Shown: positions 8,045 to 18,371 of the stretch, in pieces
Layout of the letters: every line of letters begins with the position of its first letter
How positions within the stretch are numbered: position 1 is the first letter of the stretch
DNA from: JAKALX01 sp964508715
GTDB taxonomy: Bacteria > Chloroflexota > Dehalococcoidia > Tepidiformales > Tepidiformaceae
Length of the DNA: 64,000 bases
Direction: 5' to 3'
NCBI GenBank assembly: GCA_964508715.1
Contig: CAZDUX010000008.1
Location: 1 to 64,000, forward strand
Notes under the pieces: model-generated
Seen by the model: the letters and a program-made list of their open reading frames with translations, nothing else
What the model was told of the DNA's origin: nothing
Databases searched by the model: none
Translations under genes and position numbers: made by a program

Positions 8045-8427
8045 TTCCGCCCCTGGGCGAACTCGATCACATCTCCCCGCTGAAACAGGTACACGCCGCT
8101 GGCCGTCTTCCGATGTCGCACGCGCCCATCGTCAGCCGCCATCTGCAGGTCTCGCTCACTTACCCCCACAGCACTCGACGCCTCCTGGATATCCAGCACG
8201 TCATCCAGCGCACCATCAAGCTCCGGCTTCGGTGGGTTCAGGCACGTGTTACAGGCGAACTCCAGCGCCAGGAACTCCTCATTGATCCACACCTGTCCGC
8301 AGTCTTTTCCCGGTAGATCCGTACGCTGGTTCAGGTGATATGGCAGGCCGCAGGCATTGCACCACGCTTCGAGGTGCGCCTCGAGTTCCTCGCCACAGAC
8401 CGAACATGAAGTTTTCGCACTTGTCAT
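8041..8427 (-). CDS. Zinc-ribbon protein with a C-terminal helix-turn-helix domain
   Basis: From ATG 8427 the protein has about 128 residues. The N-terminal half has SCSVCGEEL, WCNACGLPYHL, KDCGQVW and FACNTCLNP, a Cys pattern much like its downstream neighbour. The C-terminal half (IQEASSAVGVSERDLQMAADDGRVRHRKTASG in several helices) looks like a MerR/excisionase winged helix. The reading frame extends to an ATG at 8496, but the Cys-rich domain starts directly after 8427. It diverges from rnc. It could regulate its own operon or rnc; that is inference. Confidence 0.7.
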   Translation of the reverse strand: MTSAKTSCSVCGEELEAHLEAWCNACGLPYHLNQRTDLPGKDCGQVWINEEFLALEFACNTCLNPPKPELDGALDDVLDIQEASSAVGVSERDLQMAADDGRVRHRKTASGVYLFQRGDVIEFAQGRK

Positions 8428-8549
8428 AGTCCGAGGCAGCCCTCTTTCGAGCATACCGTATCCTTGACGCGTGCAAAACGCCGTCCCTATGATCATAGCG
8501 CTTTAGCAATTCTTTGATCGCCGGAGCGCTCAGCACCGAGGGAGGAATC

Positions 8550-9266
8550 GTGCCGCTGGCTCCGTCACCCGGTTTTGATGAACTTGCCGCTCGCCTCGGT
8601 GTCACCGGCCTCCCTCCGGATCTCATCCAGGAGGCCATGACCCATGCCTCCTACCTCAATGAATCTGGTGCCGACACCAACTCCAACGAGCGCCTCGAGT
8701 TCCTCGGCGATGCGGTCCTTGGCATGGTCATAGCCACCGAGCTTTTCAACCATTACCCCGATGCCGGCGAAGGCCAGCTCACGCGCATGCGAGCCGATAT
8801 CGTCCGCGGCCGAACCCTCGCCGCCGCTGCCGCCCGCCTCGGCCTCGGTGACTACCTCGTCCTTGGCCGCGGAGAGGAAGCCGCCGGTGGCCGCACCCGC
8901 GAACGCAACCTCGCCGGCGCCATGGAAGCCGTCGTCGGAGCCGTTTATCGCGGCCGTGGTTACCGTGCCGCTCGCGGTTTCATCCTCCGCCTCCTGCGTC
9001 CCGAGCTTCGCCAGCTTCACGAGGAAGGCTCCAGCCTTGATGCAAAGTCCACACTCCAGCATCTCGTCCAGGCACGTTGGCACCAACCGCCACAATATGT
9101 CACCTTGGAGGAGGAAAACGGCGATGCGGGGCGCCGTTTCACGGTCGAAGTGCGCGTCGCGGGCGAGTCGCTTGGCCGCGGCCAGGGCGCCAGCAAGCGG
9201 GAAGCGCAACAACGCGCCGCCCAGCAGGCTGTCGAGACCTTGCGCGTGCGCGAGGCCGGGGAGTAG
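8550..9266 (+). CDS. rnc: Ribonuclease III
   Basis: An endonuclease for double-stranded RNA that processes rRNA precursors and mRNAs. About 238 residues. Signature ERLEFLGDAVL, then GQLTRMRADIV and the second acidic site AGAMEAVVGAVY. A C-terminal dsRNA-binding domain has KSTLQHLVQ at its start and SKREAQQRAAQQAVETL at its end. I choose GTG 8550 because GAGGGAGG lies 5 bases upstream; an upstream in-frame start at 8514 lacks a ribosome binding site. rnc-smc-ftsY order is conserved in many bacteria. Confidence 0.95.
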   Translation: MPLAPSPGFDELAARLGVTGLPPDLIQEAMTHASYLNESGADTNSNERLEFLGDAVLGMVIATELFNHYPDAGEGQLTRMRADIVRGRTLAAAAARLGLGDYLVLGRGEEAAGGRTRERNLAGAMEAVVGAVYRGRGYRAARGFILRLLRPELRQLHEEGSSLDAKSTLQHLVQARWHQPPQYVTLEEENGDAGRRFTVEVRVAGESLGRGQGASKREAQQRAAQQAVETLRVREAGE

Positions 9267-9269
9267 CCC

Positions 9270-12200
9270 GTGTACCTCAAGAAGCTGCAAATCCAGGGCT
9301 TCAAGAGTTTCGCTAACCGCACCACCTTCGAATACGGGCGTGGTGTAACCGCCGTCGTTGGTCCCAATGGCTCTGGCAAGAGCAACGTCAGCGACGCCAT
9401 CCGCTGGGTCCTTGGCGAACAATCAACCCGCCTCCTTCGCGCAAAGAAACAGGAAGACGTCATCTTCGCCGGAACCGGTGGCCGTGCCGCCGTCGGCATG
9501 GCCGAGGTCATCCTCACACTCGACAACGAGGAACGCTGGCTCCCCGTCGACTTCGCTGAAGTCGAAATCGCCCGCCGCGTCTACCGCAACGGCGACTCCG
9601 AATACCTCCTCAATGGCTCCCGCGTCCGCCTGCGCGACATCGTAGACCTTCTCATGAAAGGTGATGTCGGCCAGAACAGTTACTCCATCATGGGTCAGGG
9701 CCTCGTCGATGAGGTCCTCACCATGAACCCCGACGAACGCCGCGGATTCCTCGATGAGGCCGCCGACGTCAAACGCTTCCGAACCAGGATTCGCGACGCC
9801 CAGGACCGCCTTGCCGCTACCCGCGAGAACCTCGAGAAGGTCACCCTCGTCGTCTCCGAGATCGCTCCCCGTCTCTCCCAGCTCTCCCGCCAGGCCGAGC
9901 GTGCCGCCGAGCATTCTCGCCTCTCAGCCGAGCTTTCCGAACTCCTCCGCGCCTACTACGGCCAGCGCTGGAACGACGCCCATAACGCCCTCGTCCGTGC
10001 CCGTGCCGCCCTCGACCAGCGCAGCGCCGAGGATGCCCATGCGGCCGAGCGTGTCGCCCAGATCCGCGAGCAACTTCGCGCCCTCGGCGACGAGATTCGT
10101 AAGCGCCGCGATGCCATCTCCCGCCGTGACACCCGGAACACAGAGATAGAGCAACGCCTTGCCAGCACCGAGCAGGCTATGGCCCTGGATCGCGAGCGGC
10201 ACGCCATGGTCGCCGGCCGGAGCGAGGAGCTTCGGATGGAGATCGAGGCCCTCGAAGCGGAAAAAATCAGCCTCTCCACCACCGACGTCGATGAAGGCCG
10301 CCGCGGCATCGAGATCCAGGGTGAACTTGACCTGGCGAAGAAGGCCGTCGGCCAGTGCCGTACCGTCCTCGATAACGCCGAGCGCGAGTACTCGCAGATG
10401 CGTAGCCGCGTCCAGGAACTCCGTGATGGAGCCGACGGTGATGAGCGCCGGGCCGGGGCGATGCAACATGACATCGAGTCGGCCCAGCACCGCATTGCCG
10501 AACTTGAACACGAGGCCGAACAGGCTATCGCTCGCCGCAAACAGGTCATCGTCGAACTCATCGGCTTCGGCCGCCGCTATGCCAACGCCCGCTCTGCCGC
10601 CATCGAGGCGGAGCTCGCCCTCGAAGCCGGCCGCGCTCACTCCGACGAGGCTCGTGAACGCCTGAACCGTGTTCAGGAAGAGGTCCGTACGTACGAAAAC
10701 GCGGCCAACCAGGAACTGCGTGAACTCGACCACCTCGAAGGCCGCCTCGATGCCCTTCGCCGTGTCCAGGCCGAGCATGACGGTGTCGCCGCCGGAACCC
10801 GCAACGCCCTCATCATGGGCCAGGCCCTCATCGACGGCGTCGAGCCTGGCAGTCTTGGCGAACCTCCCGAGGTGCCCGGTGTCCTCGGACTCCTTTCCCG
10901 TCAGATCAAGGTTCCCGCCGGCCTCGAACTGGCTATCAATGCTGCCCTCGAAAGCCGCCTCCACGCCATCATCACCGAGAGTGAAGCCGCGGCCCTCGAT
11001 GCCATCGCCCTGCTCCAGCGCCGCAAGCAGGGCCGCGCCCAATTCCTCCCGCTCGAATCAGTTCGCCACGTCTACCCGCTCAACCTCCAGAAGGAGCGGG
11101 GCGTGGTTGGCGTGGCTGCCAGGCTTGTCCGTTGTGACCAGAAGTACAAGCCGCTCGTCGATACCCTGCTTGGCCGTGTCATTGTCGTTGAAGACACCCA
11201 GACAGGCCTCCGCATGATCCGCCGCGCCCTTGGTGCGGTTGTCACCCTCGACGGTATCTACATCGAGCCAACCGGGGTTATGGCCGGCGGCGCATCAGGC
11301 GCCGACGAGAGCGTCTTCAGCCGCCAGCGTGAGCTCGATGAACTCCCCGAGCGCATCAACGCCCTCCGCGAACGTGCCGATATCGCACGCGCCCGTATCG
11401 AAAGTGCTCGCACATCCATCGACCAGCTCACCGCTCGCGCCCGCGAGGCTGAGCAGTCATACGATGACCTCCGTCGTGCCGCTGATGCTGCCCGCTTCGA
11501 ACTCGAACGTGAGCGCGAGCGACTCCACCGGCACCGCCGCGACATGGACGCTGTGCGCTCCAAGCAGGCCGATATCGAGCGTGAGCGTGAGGGCCGCGAG
11601 AAGCAGATTACCCAATCTCAGCTCGCCGCCCAGCAACTGGAAGCTCGCCGCGACGAACGCCGCACCCAGATGACCGCCCTCGAAGACGAGCTTCGCGAGG
11701 CTACCGAGCGCCGCGAATCCGCCCTTCGCCAGGTGAGCGAGGCCAGCGCCAAGCTCGCGACCATCGAGGGCGAACGCCGAACACTCCAGGCAATGCGCGA
11801 ACAGCACGACAAGGCGATCGAGCGCCTCACCAATCAGATCTCTGCCAGGCGCCTTCAGGCACGTAACCTCGAGCTCGAAGCCAGTGTCATCGATGAGCGC
11901 CTCGCCAAGCTCGCCCACGAACTCGAGACCATCCGCGGCGACCAGTCTCGCTACACTGAAGACGCCGCCCCCGACCGTGACGAACTCCACCGCCTCGAAA
12001 ACCACGAGCGAGCCGTCCAGGACGAATACTCCGAAGCCCAGCAGCGCCTCCTCGAGATCGACCGCCAGCGTCTTGACCTCGAGGCCGAACTCGCCCGCAC
12101 CAACGAACATATCGAGCACCTCCGCACCGAGATGGAACGCGAAGGCCTCGGCCCCGACCGCACCGGCAAGATTGTACCCCTCGACCAGGCCATGGCCTCC

Positions 12201-12920
12201 GATCCCCTCTTCGACATCGGCGAGACCCGCCACATCATCCAGGGGGGCGCCAGCATCGACCTCGAAGAGACACGCCTCCGCATCGACGACATCCGCCGCC
12301 AGATCCGCCGCCTCGGAGCCATCAATGCCGAGGCCCCCGAGGACTACCGTGAACTCAAGGAACGCCACGAGTTCCTGACTACCCAGATGGACGACCTGTC
12401 CGAGGCCGAAGACCAACTCCGTGCTGTTATCGCCGAACTCAACGACGAGATCCGCACTCGCTTCTCCACCACGTTCGAGAAGGTCAACAAGGCGTTCGGC
12501 GAATACTTCAGCGCTTTCTTCGGCGGAGGCTCCGCAGCACTCCTCCTCACGGACCCCGAAAATGTCGCCGAGTCTGGCATCGAGATCGAAGCCCAGCCAC
12601 CCGGTAAGCGGATCAAGAGCCTCAGCCTGCTCTCCGGCGGCGAACGCTCCCTGACCGCCGTGGCACTCCTCTTCGCCCTCCTCTCGGCGAATCCCGCCCC
12701 CTTCTGCGTCCTCGACGAAGTCGATGCCGCCCTCGACGAAGCCAACGTCGGGCGCTTCACATCATCCCTGCGCCAACTCGCCGAAAAGACCCAGTTCCTC
12801 ATGGTCACCCACAACCGTCGCAGCATCGAAGTCGCCGACGCTATCTACGGTGTCAGCATGGGCCGCGACGGTGTCTCGAAGGTCCTCTCCCTTCGCCTCG
12901 CCGACCTCCCACAGAATTAG
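9270..12920 (+). CDS. smc: Chromosome segregation ATPase SMC
   Basis: A 1216-residue condensin subunit of normal length. N-terminal head: KLQIQGFKSF and Walker A GPNGSGKSN (about residues 32-40). Two long coiled coils, rich in R/E/A, flank a hinge at about 530-680 (PEVPGVLGLLS, GVMAGGASGADES). C-terminal head: signature LSGGERSLTAVALLFALL (about 1120) and Walker B FCVLDEVDAALDEANV. It starts with GTG 3 bases after the rnc stop. ScpA and ScpB are not in the window. Confidence 0.97.
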   Translation: MYLKKLQIQGFKSFANRTTFEYGRGVTAVVGPNGSGKSNVSDAIRWVLGEQSTRLLRAKKQEDVIFAGTGGRAAVGMAEVILTLDNEERWLPVDFAEVEIARRVYRNGDSEYLLNGSRVRLRDIVDLLMKGDVGQNSYSIMGQGLVDEVLTMNPDERRGFLDEAADVKRFRTRIRDAQDRLAATRENLEKVTLVVSEIAPRLSQLSRQAERAAEHSRLSAELSELLRAYYGQRWNDAHNALVRARAALDQRSAEDAHAAERVAQIREQLRALGDEIRKRRDAISRRDTRNTEIEQRLASTEQAMALDRERHAMVAGRSEELRMEIEALEAEKISLSTTDVDEGRRGIEIQGELDLAKKAVGQCRTVLDNAEREYSQMRSRVQELRDGADGDERRAGAMQHDIESAQHRIAELEHEAEQAIARRKQVIVELIGFGRRYANARSAAIEAELALEAGRAHSDEARERLNRVQEEVRTYENAANQELRELDHLEGRLDALRRVQAEHDGVAAGTRNALIMGQALIDGVEPGSLGEPPEVPGVLGLLSRQIKVPAGLELAINAALESRLHAIITESEAAALDAIALLQRRKQGRAQFLPLESVRHVYPLNLQKERGVVGVAARLVRCDQKYKPLVDTLLGRVIVVEDTQTGLRMIRRALGAVVTLDGIYIEPTGVMAGGASGADESVFSRQRELDELPERINALRERADIARARIESARTSIDQLTARAREAEQSYDDLRRAADAARFELERERERLHRHRRDMDAVRSKQADIEREREGREKQITQSQLAAQQLEARRDERRTQMTALEDELREATERRESALRQVSEASAKLATIEGERRTLQAMREQHDKAIERLTNQISARRLQARNLELEASVIDERLAKLAHELETIRGDQSRYTEDAAPDRDELHRLENHERAVQDEYSEAQQRLLEIDRQRLDLEAELARTNEHIEHLRTEMEREGLGPDRTGKIVPLDQAMASDPLFDIGETRHIIQGGASIDLEETRLRIDDIRRQIRRLGAINAEAPEDYRELKERHEFLTTQMDDLSEAEDQLRAVIAELNDEIRTRFSTTFEKVNKAFGEYFSAFFGGGSAALLLTDPENVAESGIEIEAQPPGKRIKSLSLLSGGERSLTAVALLFALLSANPAPFCVLDEVDAALDEANVGRFTSSLRQLAEKTQFLMVTHNRRSIEVADAIYGVSMGRDGVSKVLSLRLADLPQN

Positions 12921-13109
12921 CCTGGCCTGCTCGAAGCTCTCGCTCGGCGGCGGCCTCAACCCCTCGGCCCTGAAGCCCACCCGTCGCCTCACAGGCATGT
13001 GAGTGACCCTGCTCCGCGTGCGGGCACCCGGCACCACGGCTCTTCCGCTCGCCCCCTCGCCCACTCCCGGTTACCATCCTCCGATACCACCCCAAGGAGC
13101 CCCCGGCCC

Positions 13110-14222
13110 GTGCGGTTTTGGCGCAAGAAGAAGCAGGATGAAGCCCCTTCCGCCGCTGAGGCCACACCCCGGCCCGGCGACGCAGCCCTTGCTGTCGCCA
13201 CTGCGGCCCTCGAGCCCGAGACCTCCATCGAAGAGCAACCCGAGCTCGAACAGTTCGATGACGTCGATGATGAGTTCGAGGAGTACACCCCCGAAGAGCA
13301 GGCCGAAGTCCACGAACAGACCGAGCGTGCCCTGGAGCGTACACGCCGCGGTTTCTTTGGCCGCCTCGCAGGCATCTTCCAGAGCTCTGACTTCGATGAG
13401 TCGCTCTGGGATGACCTCGAAGAAGTCCTCATTGCTTCCGACGCCGGTCTGCCCACCACCGACGAGATCCTTGCCCGCGTCCGCAAGCGCGTCCGCGATG
13501 AAGGCGTGAAGCAGAGCGCCCGCGTCCGCGAAATTCTCCGCGAAGAACTCATCGATATCCTGCGTGCCCCAGCCCACCAGCCGCCTGCATGGGCACGAAA
13601 GCCCATCCCGCCGCTCCTCATCCTTCTCGTCGTTGGCGTCAACGGCGCCGGCAAGACCACCACCATTGCCAAGATGTCCCACGCCTTCAAGCGTGACGGC
13701 GCCACCGTCGTCCTGGGCGCCGCCGATACCTTCCGTGCCGCCGCTACCGACCAGCTCAAGGTCTGGGGCGAACGTATCGGCGTCCGTGTCGTCGCCCATC
13801 AACCTGGCGCCGACCCCGGAGCGGTCGTCTTCGACACCCTCTCCGCAGCCGAGGCCTCGCGCGCCGACATCGTCATCGTCGATACCGCGGGCCGCCTCCA
13901 TACCAAGACCAACCTGATGGAAGAGCTGAAGAAGATGGACCGCATCATTCAGCGCAACCATCCCGATGGACCCCACGAGACGCTCCTCGTGCTCGATGCC
14001 ACCACCGGGCAGAACGGCCTCACCCAGGCCCGCACCTTCGCCGAGGCGGTGGGCGTCACCGGTATCGTGCTGGCCAAGCTCGATGGCACGGCTAAAGGGG
14101 GCATCGCTTTCGCTATCGCCCATGAACTCAACATCCCGGTGCGATTCATCGGCACCGGCGAGCGGATGGACGACCTCGCGCCCTTCGATGCGCGCGACTT
14201 CGTCGATTCGCTGCTGGCATAG
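13110..14222 (+). CDS. ftsY: Signal recognition particle receptor FtsY
   Basis: An SRP-type GTPase that docks ribosome-SRP complexes at the membrane. GTG 13110 follows AAGGAG and gives MRFWRKKKQDE, a basic membrane-binding start. An acidic A domain (about 20-80) follows, then the N domain. The G domain has GVNGAGKTTT (G1, about residue 176), DTFRAAA, DTAGR (G3), TTGQNG, LAKLDGTAKGG (G4) and GTGERMDDL. An in-frame upstream ATG at 12999 would add a low-complexity leader and has no ribosome binding site. About 370 residues. Confidence 0.95.
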   Translation: MRFWRKKKQDEAPSAAEATPRPGDAALAVATAALEPETSIEEQPELEQFDDVDDEFEEYTPEEQAEVHEQTERALERTRRGFFGRLAGIFQSSDFDESLWDDLEEVLIASDAGLPTTDEILARVRKRVRDEGVKQSARVREILREELIDILRAPAHQPPAWARKPIPPLLILLVVGVNGAGKTTTIAKMSHAFKRDGATVVLGAADTFRAAATDQLKVWGERIGVRVVAHQPGADPGAVVFDTLSAAEASRADIVIVDTAGRLHTKTNLMEELKKMDRIIQRNHPDGPHETLLVLDATTGQNGLTQARTFAEAVGVTGIVLAKLDGTAKGGIAFAIAHELNIPVRFIGTGERMDDLAPFDARDFVDSLLA

Positions 14223-14232
14223 GAGCCCCAGG

Positions 14233-16677
14233 GTGGCCCAGGTGCTTGCGTTCTGGGCCACCTCCCTTCTCGTGGGTATCCTCGCCCTTCCCATTGCTTT
14301 CGCACTTCTTCGCCGCCTCCCCGATGCGGGCTCTGCCTTCGCGATGCCACTTGGCCTGGTGCTGGCAGGCTGGGGCTACTTCATCCTTCGCGTGGCCAGC
14401 GTCCTTCCCTTTGGGCGAGGTGGCTACATCCTCGCCCTCGCGCTCCTCGCCCTCTTCTCCTGCACCACCATCGGCCGTGACCGGCACTTCCTCTCCACCT
14501 TCCGCCGCGCTGCTCCCTCGCTTGTCGCCGTCTTCGGCATCTTCACCTGTGCCTTTTTTGTCTACGCCGCCTTCCGCTCGTACAACGCCGAGATCACCGG
14601 CACCGAGCAGCCCATGGACTTCATGTACCTCAACTCCACGCTTACCTCCCGCGACTACCCCCCGAAAGACGCATGGCTTGCTGGCGAGAAGGCCAGCTAC
14701 TACTACTTCGGCTATCTTCAGGCGGGGCTTCTTACTTCCGTCTCGGGTGTCACGCCGGCAACGGGCTACAATCTCACGCTCGCGTACACGTTCGCGGCTG
14801 CCGCAACGGCGATCGCCTCGCTCGCCTACGCCCTCGCCCGCTGGACGCTCGGTTCCCGCGCCCGAAACTGGGCCCTCGGCGCCGCCGCACTCGCGGTTGG
14901 CATGCTCCTCTTCCTCGGTTCACTCTCCGCCGTCTTTGAACTCGCTGCCGCCCATGGCGATTACAACCGCGGCCTCTACGGCAAGATGGGCGTTGAGTGG
15001 CTCATCCCCTGCACCCCGGGCGGCGATACGAAAGACTGCTACACCGGCCCAACCAACCCGCGAACCACCGAGTGGTACCCCACCGAGTTCTGGTTCTGGT
15101 GGCGTGGTACCCGCATCATCCCCGACACCATCAACGAGTTCCCCTTCTTCAGCTTCCTCCTTGGCGACCTCCATCCCCACGTCATGTCCATTCCGCTCGT
15201 GCTGCTCGTTCTCGGCATCTCCGCCTCAATCTGGCGAGGACGCAGGCCACTCTCCTGGAGAGTGCTCCGCCGGAAGCCCGCCCTTGCAGCCCTCCTCGGC
15301 GTTCTCATCGGAGCCCTCGCATTCCAGAACGCCTGGGATATCCTCACCTTCACCGCGGTTCTCTTTGTCGCTGTCCTCGCCCGCAACCTGAGGCGCCTCC
15401 CCCTCATCCGCGCCCCTGGCGATTCCGCACGCTTCCCGGCCTTGCTCGCTACGTTCGGATTCATCCTCCCCATCCTGGTGCTGGCAGTGGTGTTCTACGT
15501 TCCCTGGTACGTCGACTTCAGCTCCCAGGCATCCGGGTTCGAACCCTATGCCGGCGCCGGAACACGACCGTCCCACGCCTTCCTGCAGTTTGGTCCGCTT
15601 CTCCTCGCCGGGGTTCTCATCGCTGTTGTCGCCCTCCGCCGCGCCCAATTCGACCATCTGCTCGATGCCGCACTCGCCACGCTCTGGTTGCCGCTCCTCC
15701 CGTTCCTCGCCTGGATAGCCCTCGCCGCCGCCAAAGGCGAACTCTCTACCGCGATCGACGCGCGAACCAATAGCGGCTGGGTCACGCTCTTTCTTTATGC
15801 CGGCGCCACGTGGCTCATGGCCATTTCAGCCGTCGTCCTCTGGCGAAAGCGCAGCGCCGCTGCTACCGTCGCCGCCCTCTGCGCCCTCGGAGCCCTCCTC
15901 ATTTTCGGCGCCGAACTCTTCTACATCCGCGACATCTTCAACAACGTCTCACCGCGCCTCAACACCGTCTTCAAGCTCACCTATCAGGCGTGGATCCTCC
16001 TTTCACTCGGCGCCTCCGTGGCTTTTGTTGCGGCACTGCGCTCGGCAGTCCAGCACCGAACCATGGCGGGCTGGCTCACCCTCCCGGTTGCCCTCGTCTT
16101 CCTCGCCGGCCTTGTCTATCCCGTGACCGCCGCCATGAACCGGACCGAGGGCTTCACCAGGGATACCGCCATCGACGGCAATGACTTCGTGCGAAGAGCC
16201 GATCCCGCCGAGTACGCCATCGAGCAGTGGATCCGCAACCACACCAACCCTGCCGACACAATCCTCGAAGCCACTGGCCGCAAGTGGGGGGTCAACCAGC
16301 AGAACCAGCTCACTGTCGTCGACGCCAGCGTCGACTACACCGACGCCGCACGCATCAGCCAGCGAACCGGCCGCTCCACCCTTATCGGCTGGTACTTCCA
16401 CGAAATCCAGTGGCGCGGCGACACTCCATCCATGCGCGCTAATCTCGAGGCCCGCCAGGCCATCGCCGATGCTGCCTATACCTCCAAAGAACCCGCCGTC
16501 GTCCTCGAAGCGATGCGTTCGGCAGGAGCCCATTACCTTGTCGTGGGACGACTCGAACAGTCCCGTTATCCTGTCGACCACATGGCTGCCTTCGACCAGT
16601 TCCTCGATCTCGTATTCCAGTCGGGTGACCTCGAGGTCTACCGCCTCCCTTCATTCGAAACGGTGGCCACTTCGTGA
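14233..16677 (+). CDS. Polytopic membrane protein, DUF2298 / Chlor_Arch_YYY type
   Basis: About 814 residues with more than ten membrane helices. GTEQPMDFMYLNS followed by ASYYYFGYL (about residues 128-160) is the hallmark of the Chlor_Arch_YYY family (TIGR03662, DUF2298), found in Chloroflexota and archaea. Members are thought to act in surface glycosylation; no reaction is established. GTG 14233 follows AGGAG at 7 bases. It is the first gene of an operon with 4-base overlaps to the next two, starting 10 bases after ftsY. Confidence 0.85.
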   Translation: MAQVLAFWATSLLVGILALPIAFALLRRLPDAGSAFAMPLGLVLAGWGYFILRVASVLPFGRGGYILALALLALFSCTTIGRDRHFLSTFRRAAPSLVAVFGIFTCAFFVYAAFRSYNAEITGTEQPMDFMYLNSTLTSRDYPPKDAWLAGEKASYYYFGYLQAGLLTSVSGVTPATGYNLTLAYTFAAAATAIASLAYALARWTLGSRARNWALGAAALAVGMLLFLGSLSAVFELAAAHGDYNRGLYGKMGVEWLIPCTPGGDTKDCYTGPTNPRTTEWYPTEFWFWWRGTRIIPDTINEFPFFSFLLGDLHPHVMSIPLVLLVLGISASIWRGRRPLSWRVLRRKPALAALLGVLIGALAFQNAWDILTFTAVLFVAVLARNLRRLPLIRAPGDSARFPALLATFGFILPILVLAVVFYVPWYVDFSSQASGFEPYAGAGTRPSHAFLQFGPLLLAGVLIAVVALRRAQFDHLLDAALATLWLPLLPFLAWIALAAAKGELSTAIDARTNSGWVTLFLYAGATWLMAISAVVLWRKRSAAATVAALCALGALLIFGAELFYIRDIFNNVSPRLNTVFKLTYQAWILLSLGASVAFVAALRSAVQHRTMAGWLTLPVALVFLAGLVYPVTAAMNRTEGFTRDTAIDGNDFVRRADPAEYAIEQWIRNHTNPADTILEATGRKWGVNQQNQLTVVDASVDYTDAARISQRTGRSTLIGWYFHEIQWRGDTPSMRANLEARQAIADAAYTSKEPAVVLEAMRSAGAHYLVVGRLEQSRYPVDHMAAFDQFLDLVFQSGDLEVYRLPSFETVATS

Positions 16678-18371
16678 GCGAACCCGAACGGGACCTCATC
16701 GAACCAACCGTCGCGATGGCACGGCCCGAGGACGAGGTCGAACCGTTCGACGAGCCCGCACGACCCCTGTTCACACTCCGGGCAGACGTACTCGCATGGC
16801 TCGGACTGAGTGCCGCCTTCATGCTCCTGCGCCTCGGCACCATCTGGCACGCATCCGTTGGCGGCCCGGAACTCGATGGTCTCTCGGGCGCATGGCAGGC
16901 CCGCGTTGGCGTTGCCGACGAGCGCTTCATCCCCACGCTCTTCCAGGCCATCGTCGCCCTCCTCCTCCACTGGTCCGACAGCGAGATCCCTGGACGAATC
17001 CTCGCCTTCCTTGCCACGGCCACAATCCCGGGCGCCATCTACTATCTCCGCGTCCGCCTCGGCGAAGCCGGCGCCCTCCTTGCCCTCATTTTCCTTGCAC
17101 TCGATGGCCCGGGCATCGCCCTCGGCACGTCGGCGTCCGCCATGGGCTTCGACCTCGCCCTGGTAACCTGGCTTGCCGTTGCGATCGAGCGCCGCACCCT
17201 TCCCACATGGGCATGGGCCGTGGCCGCCTTCCTCCTCGTGACTGCCGGGCCGCTCCCCCTGCTCCTCCTTCTCGGTTGGGGTGCCGTCACTCTCGCGCGC
17301 CGGGAGTATCCCCGGCCTGAGATTGCCGTTTGGGCCGGTGTTGGTGTCGTTGCCGGCGTGCTGGCCGCAACCTTCCAGTTCGGCCTCGGCCTTGATGGTG
17401 GCCTTCGCGTCCCTCCTCTCGACCTCTTCGCAGCCTCCTTCGATCGCCCCTGGGCCACCGCCAGCACGCTGGAGATCGCAGTCCTCTACGTCCTCCCAAT
17501 AATCGTCGCCGGGATCGCATCCGGGGCGGCGATCCTCGTTCGCCGTGTCCGTGATGCCGACTATGAGACATTTGAGCTCACGCTCCTCGCGTGGGCGGGC
17601 ATCGCCCTCTCCTGGTTCATATTTTCAGCAGCCTCCGAGAGCCCGGTGCCCGTTACGAGCCTCACCCTGCCCCTCGCTATCCTCGCGGGGCCTGGTGTTG
17701 TACGCGCCTGGCAGGCGATGCTCGACGCCGACTGGCGAAATGCGCGCTACCTCGTCCCGCTGGCCCTTTTTGTCGCCCTTGTGGCCGTCAGCTTCATGCT
17801 CGATTGGGCCCGAAACGACAAGGCTGGCGATTCCACCGAAAAGACGATTGTCGCCCTCCTCCTGGTGCTCGCCGTCCTTTCCCTCGGCCTCGTTGCCTGG
17901 AACAGGCAGGCGTCTCCCTCGCTTCTGGTGCCAGCCCTCGTTGTTGGAGCATTCCCGTTCGTTTCAGGCGGGCTCGGTATTGCCTTCAGCTCTGCCGGTG
18001 AACCCATCCCCTCCCCGGTGAGCACGCAACAGGCGCGCGAACTCCGAAACAACGTCCTCCAACTCGCACACGAGAATGATGGGCTCATCGTCGTCCATCC
18101 CGACTTCCGCGAGGAGATGACCTGGCCGTTCCATGATTCTGGAGACATAATCCTTGCCTCCCGAGCACCCGCCGATGCCGCGGTTCTCGTCTGGCCCGCT
18201 GATGCACCCAGGCCAGATGGCTTCAACTCGCTCGACGGCGAATGGTCGTTCCTGCGCAAACCCGTTCCCCCGACTGCGAACTGGCTCGAGTACCTCCGCT
18301 GGTTTACGAACCGTAACGTCCTGGCGCACACACAAGACCCCGTTGTCGTATATGTGAAACCACGCCAATGA
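16674..18371 (+). CDS. GT39-like polytopic membrane protein
   Basis: A 565-residue protein with a ~45-residue acidic N-terminus, about eleven hydrophobic helices and a soluble C-terminal part of ~120 residues (IVVHPDFREEMTWPFHDSGD). Topology and context suggest a dolichyl-phosphate-mannosyltransferase-like (GT39) membrane enzyme, but I see no canonical early-loop DE motif; the acidic residues of the first loop (GGPELDG) may replace it. The GTG start overlaps the DUF2298 stop and the stop overlaps the Agl23-like start, each by 4 bases, so the three are translationally coupled. Confidence 0.7.
   Translation: MSEPERDLIEPTVAMARPEDEVEPFDEPARPLFTLRADVLAWLGLSAAFMLLRLGTIWHASVGGPELDGLSGAWQARVGVADERFIPTLFQAIVALLLHWSDSEIPGRILAFLATATIPGAIYYLRVRLGEAGALLALIFLALDGPGIALGTSASAMGFDLALVTWLAVAIERRTLPTWAWAVAAFLLVTAGPLPLLLLLGWGAVTLARREYPRPEIAVWAGVGVVAGVLAATFQFGLGLDGGLRVPPLDLFAASFDRPWATASTLEIAVLYVLPIIVAGIASGAAILVRRVRDADYETFELTLLAWAGIALSWFIFSAASESPVPVTSLTLPLAILAGPGVVRAWQAMLDADWRNARYLVPLALFVALVAVSFMLDWARNDKAGDSTEKTIVALLLVLAVLSLGLVAWNRQASPSLLVPALVVGAFPFVSGGLGIAFSSAGEPIPSPVSTQQARELRNNVLQLAHENDGLIVVHPDFREEMTWPFHDSGDIILASRAPADAAVLVWPADAPRPDGFNSLDGEWSFLRKPVPPTANWLEYLRWFTNRNVLAHTQDPVVVYVKPRQ

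Noticed and set aside
9924..11042. A long open frame antisense to smc
   Set aside because: It mirrors the strong codon bias of smc. No family and no ribosome binding site; a high-GC shadow.
15530..15555. A T-loop-like word (GGGTTCGAACCC) suggesting a tRNA
   Set aside because: It lies in frame inside the DUF2298 gene and no acceptor, D or anticodon stem can be built around it.
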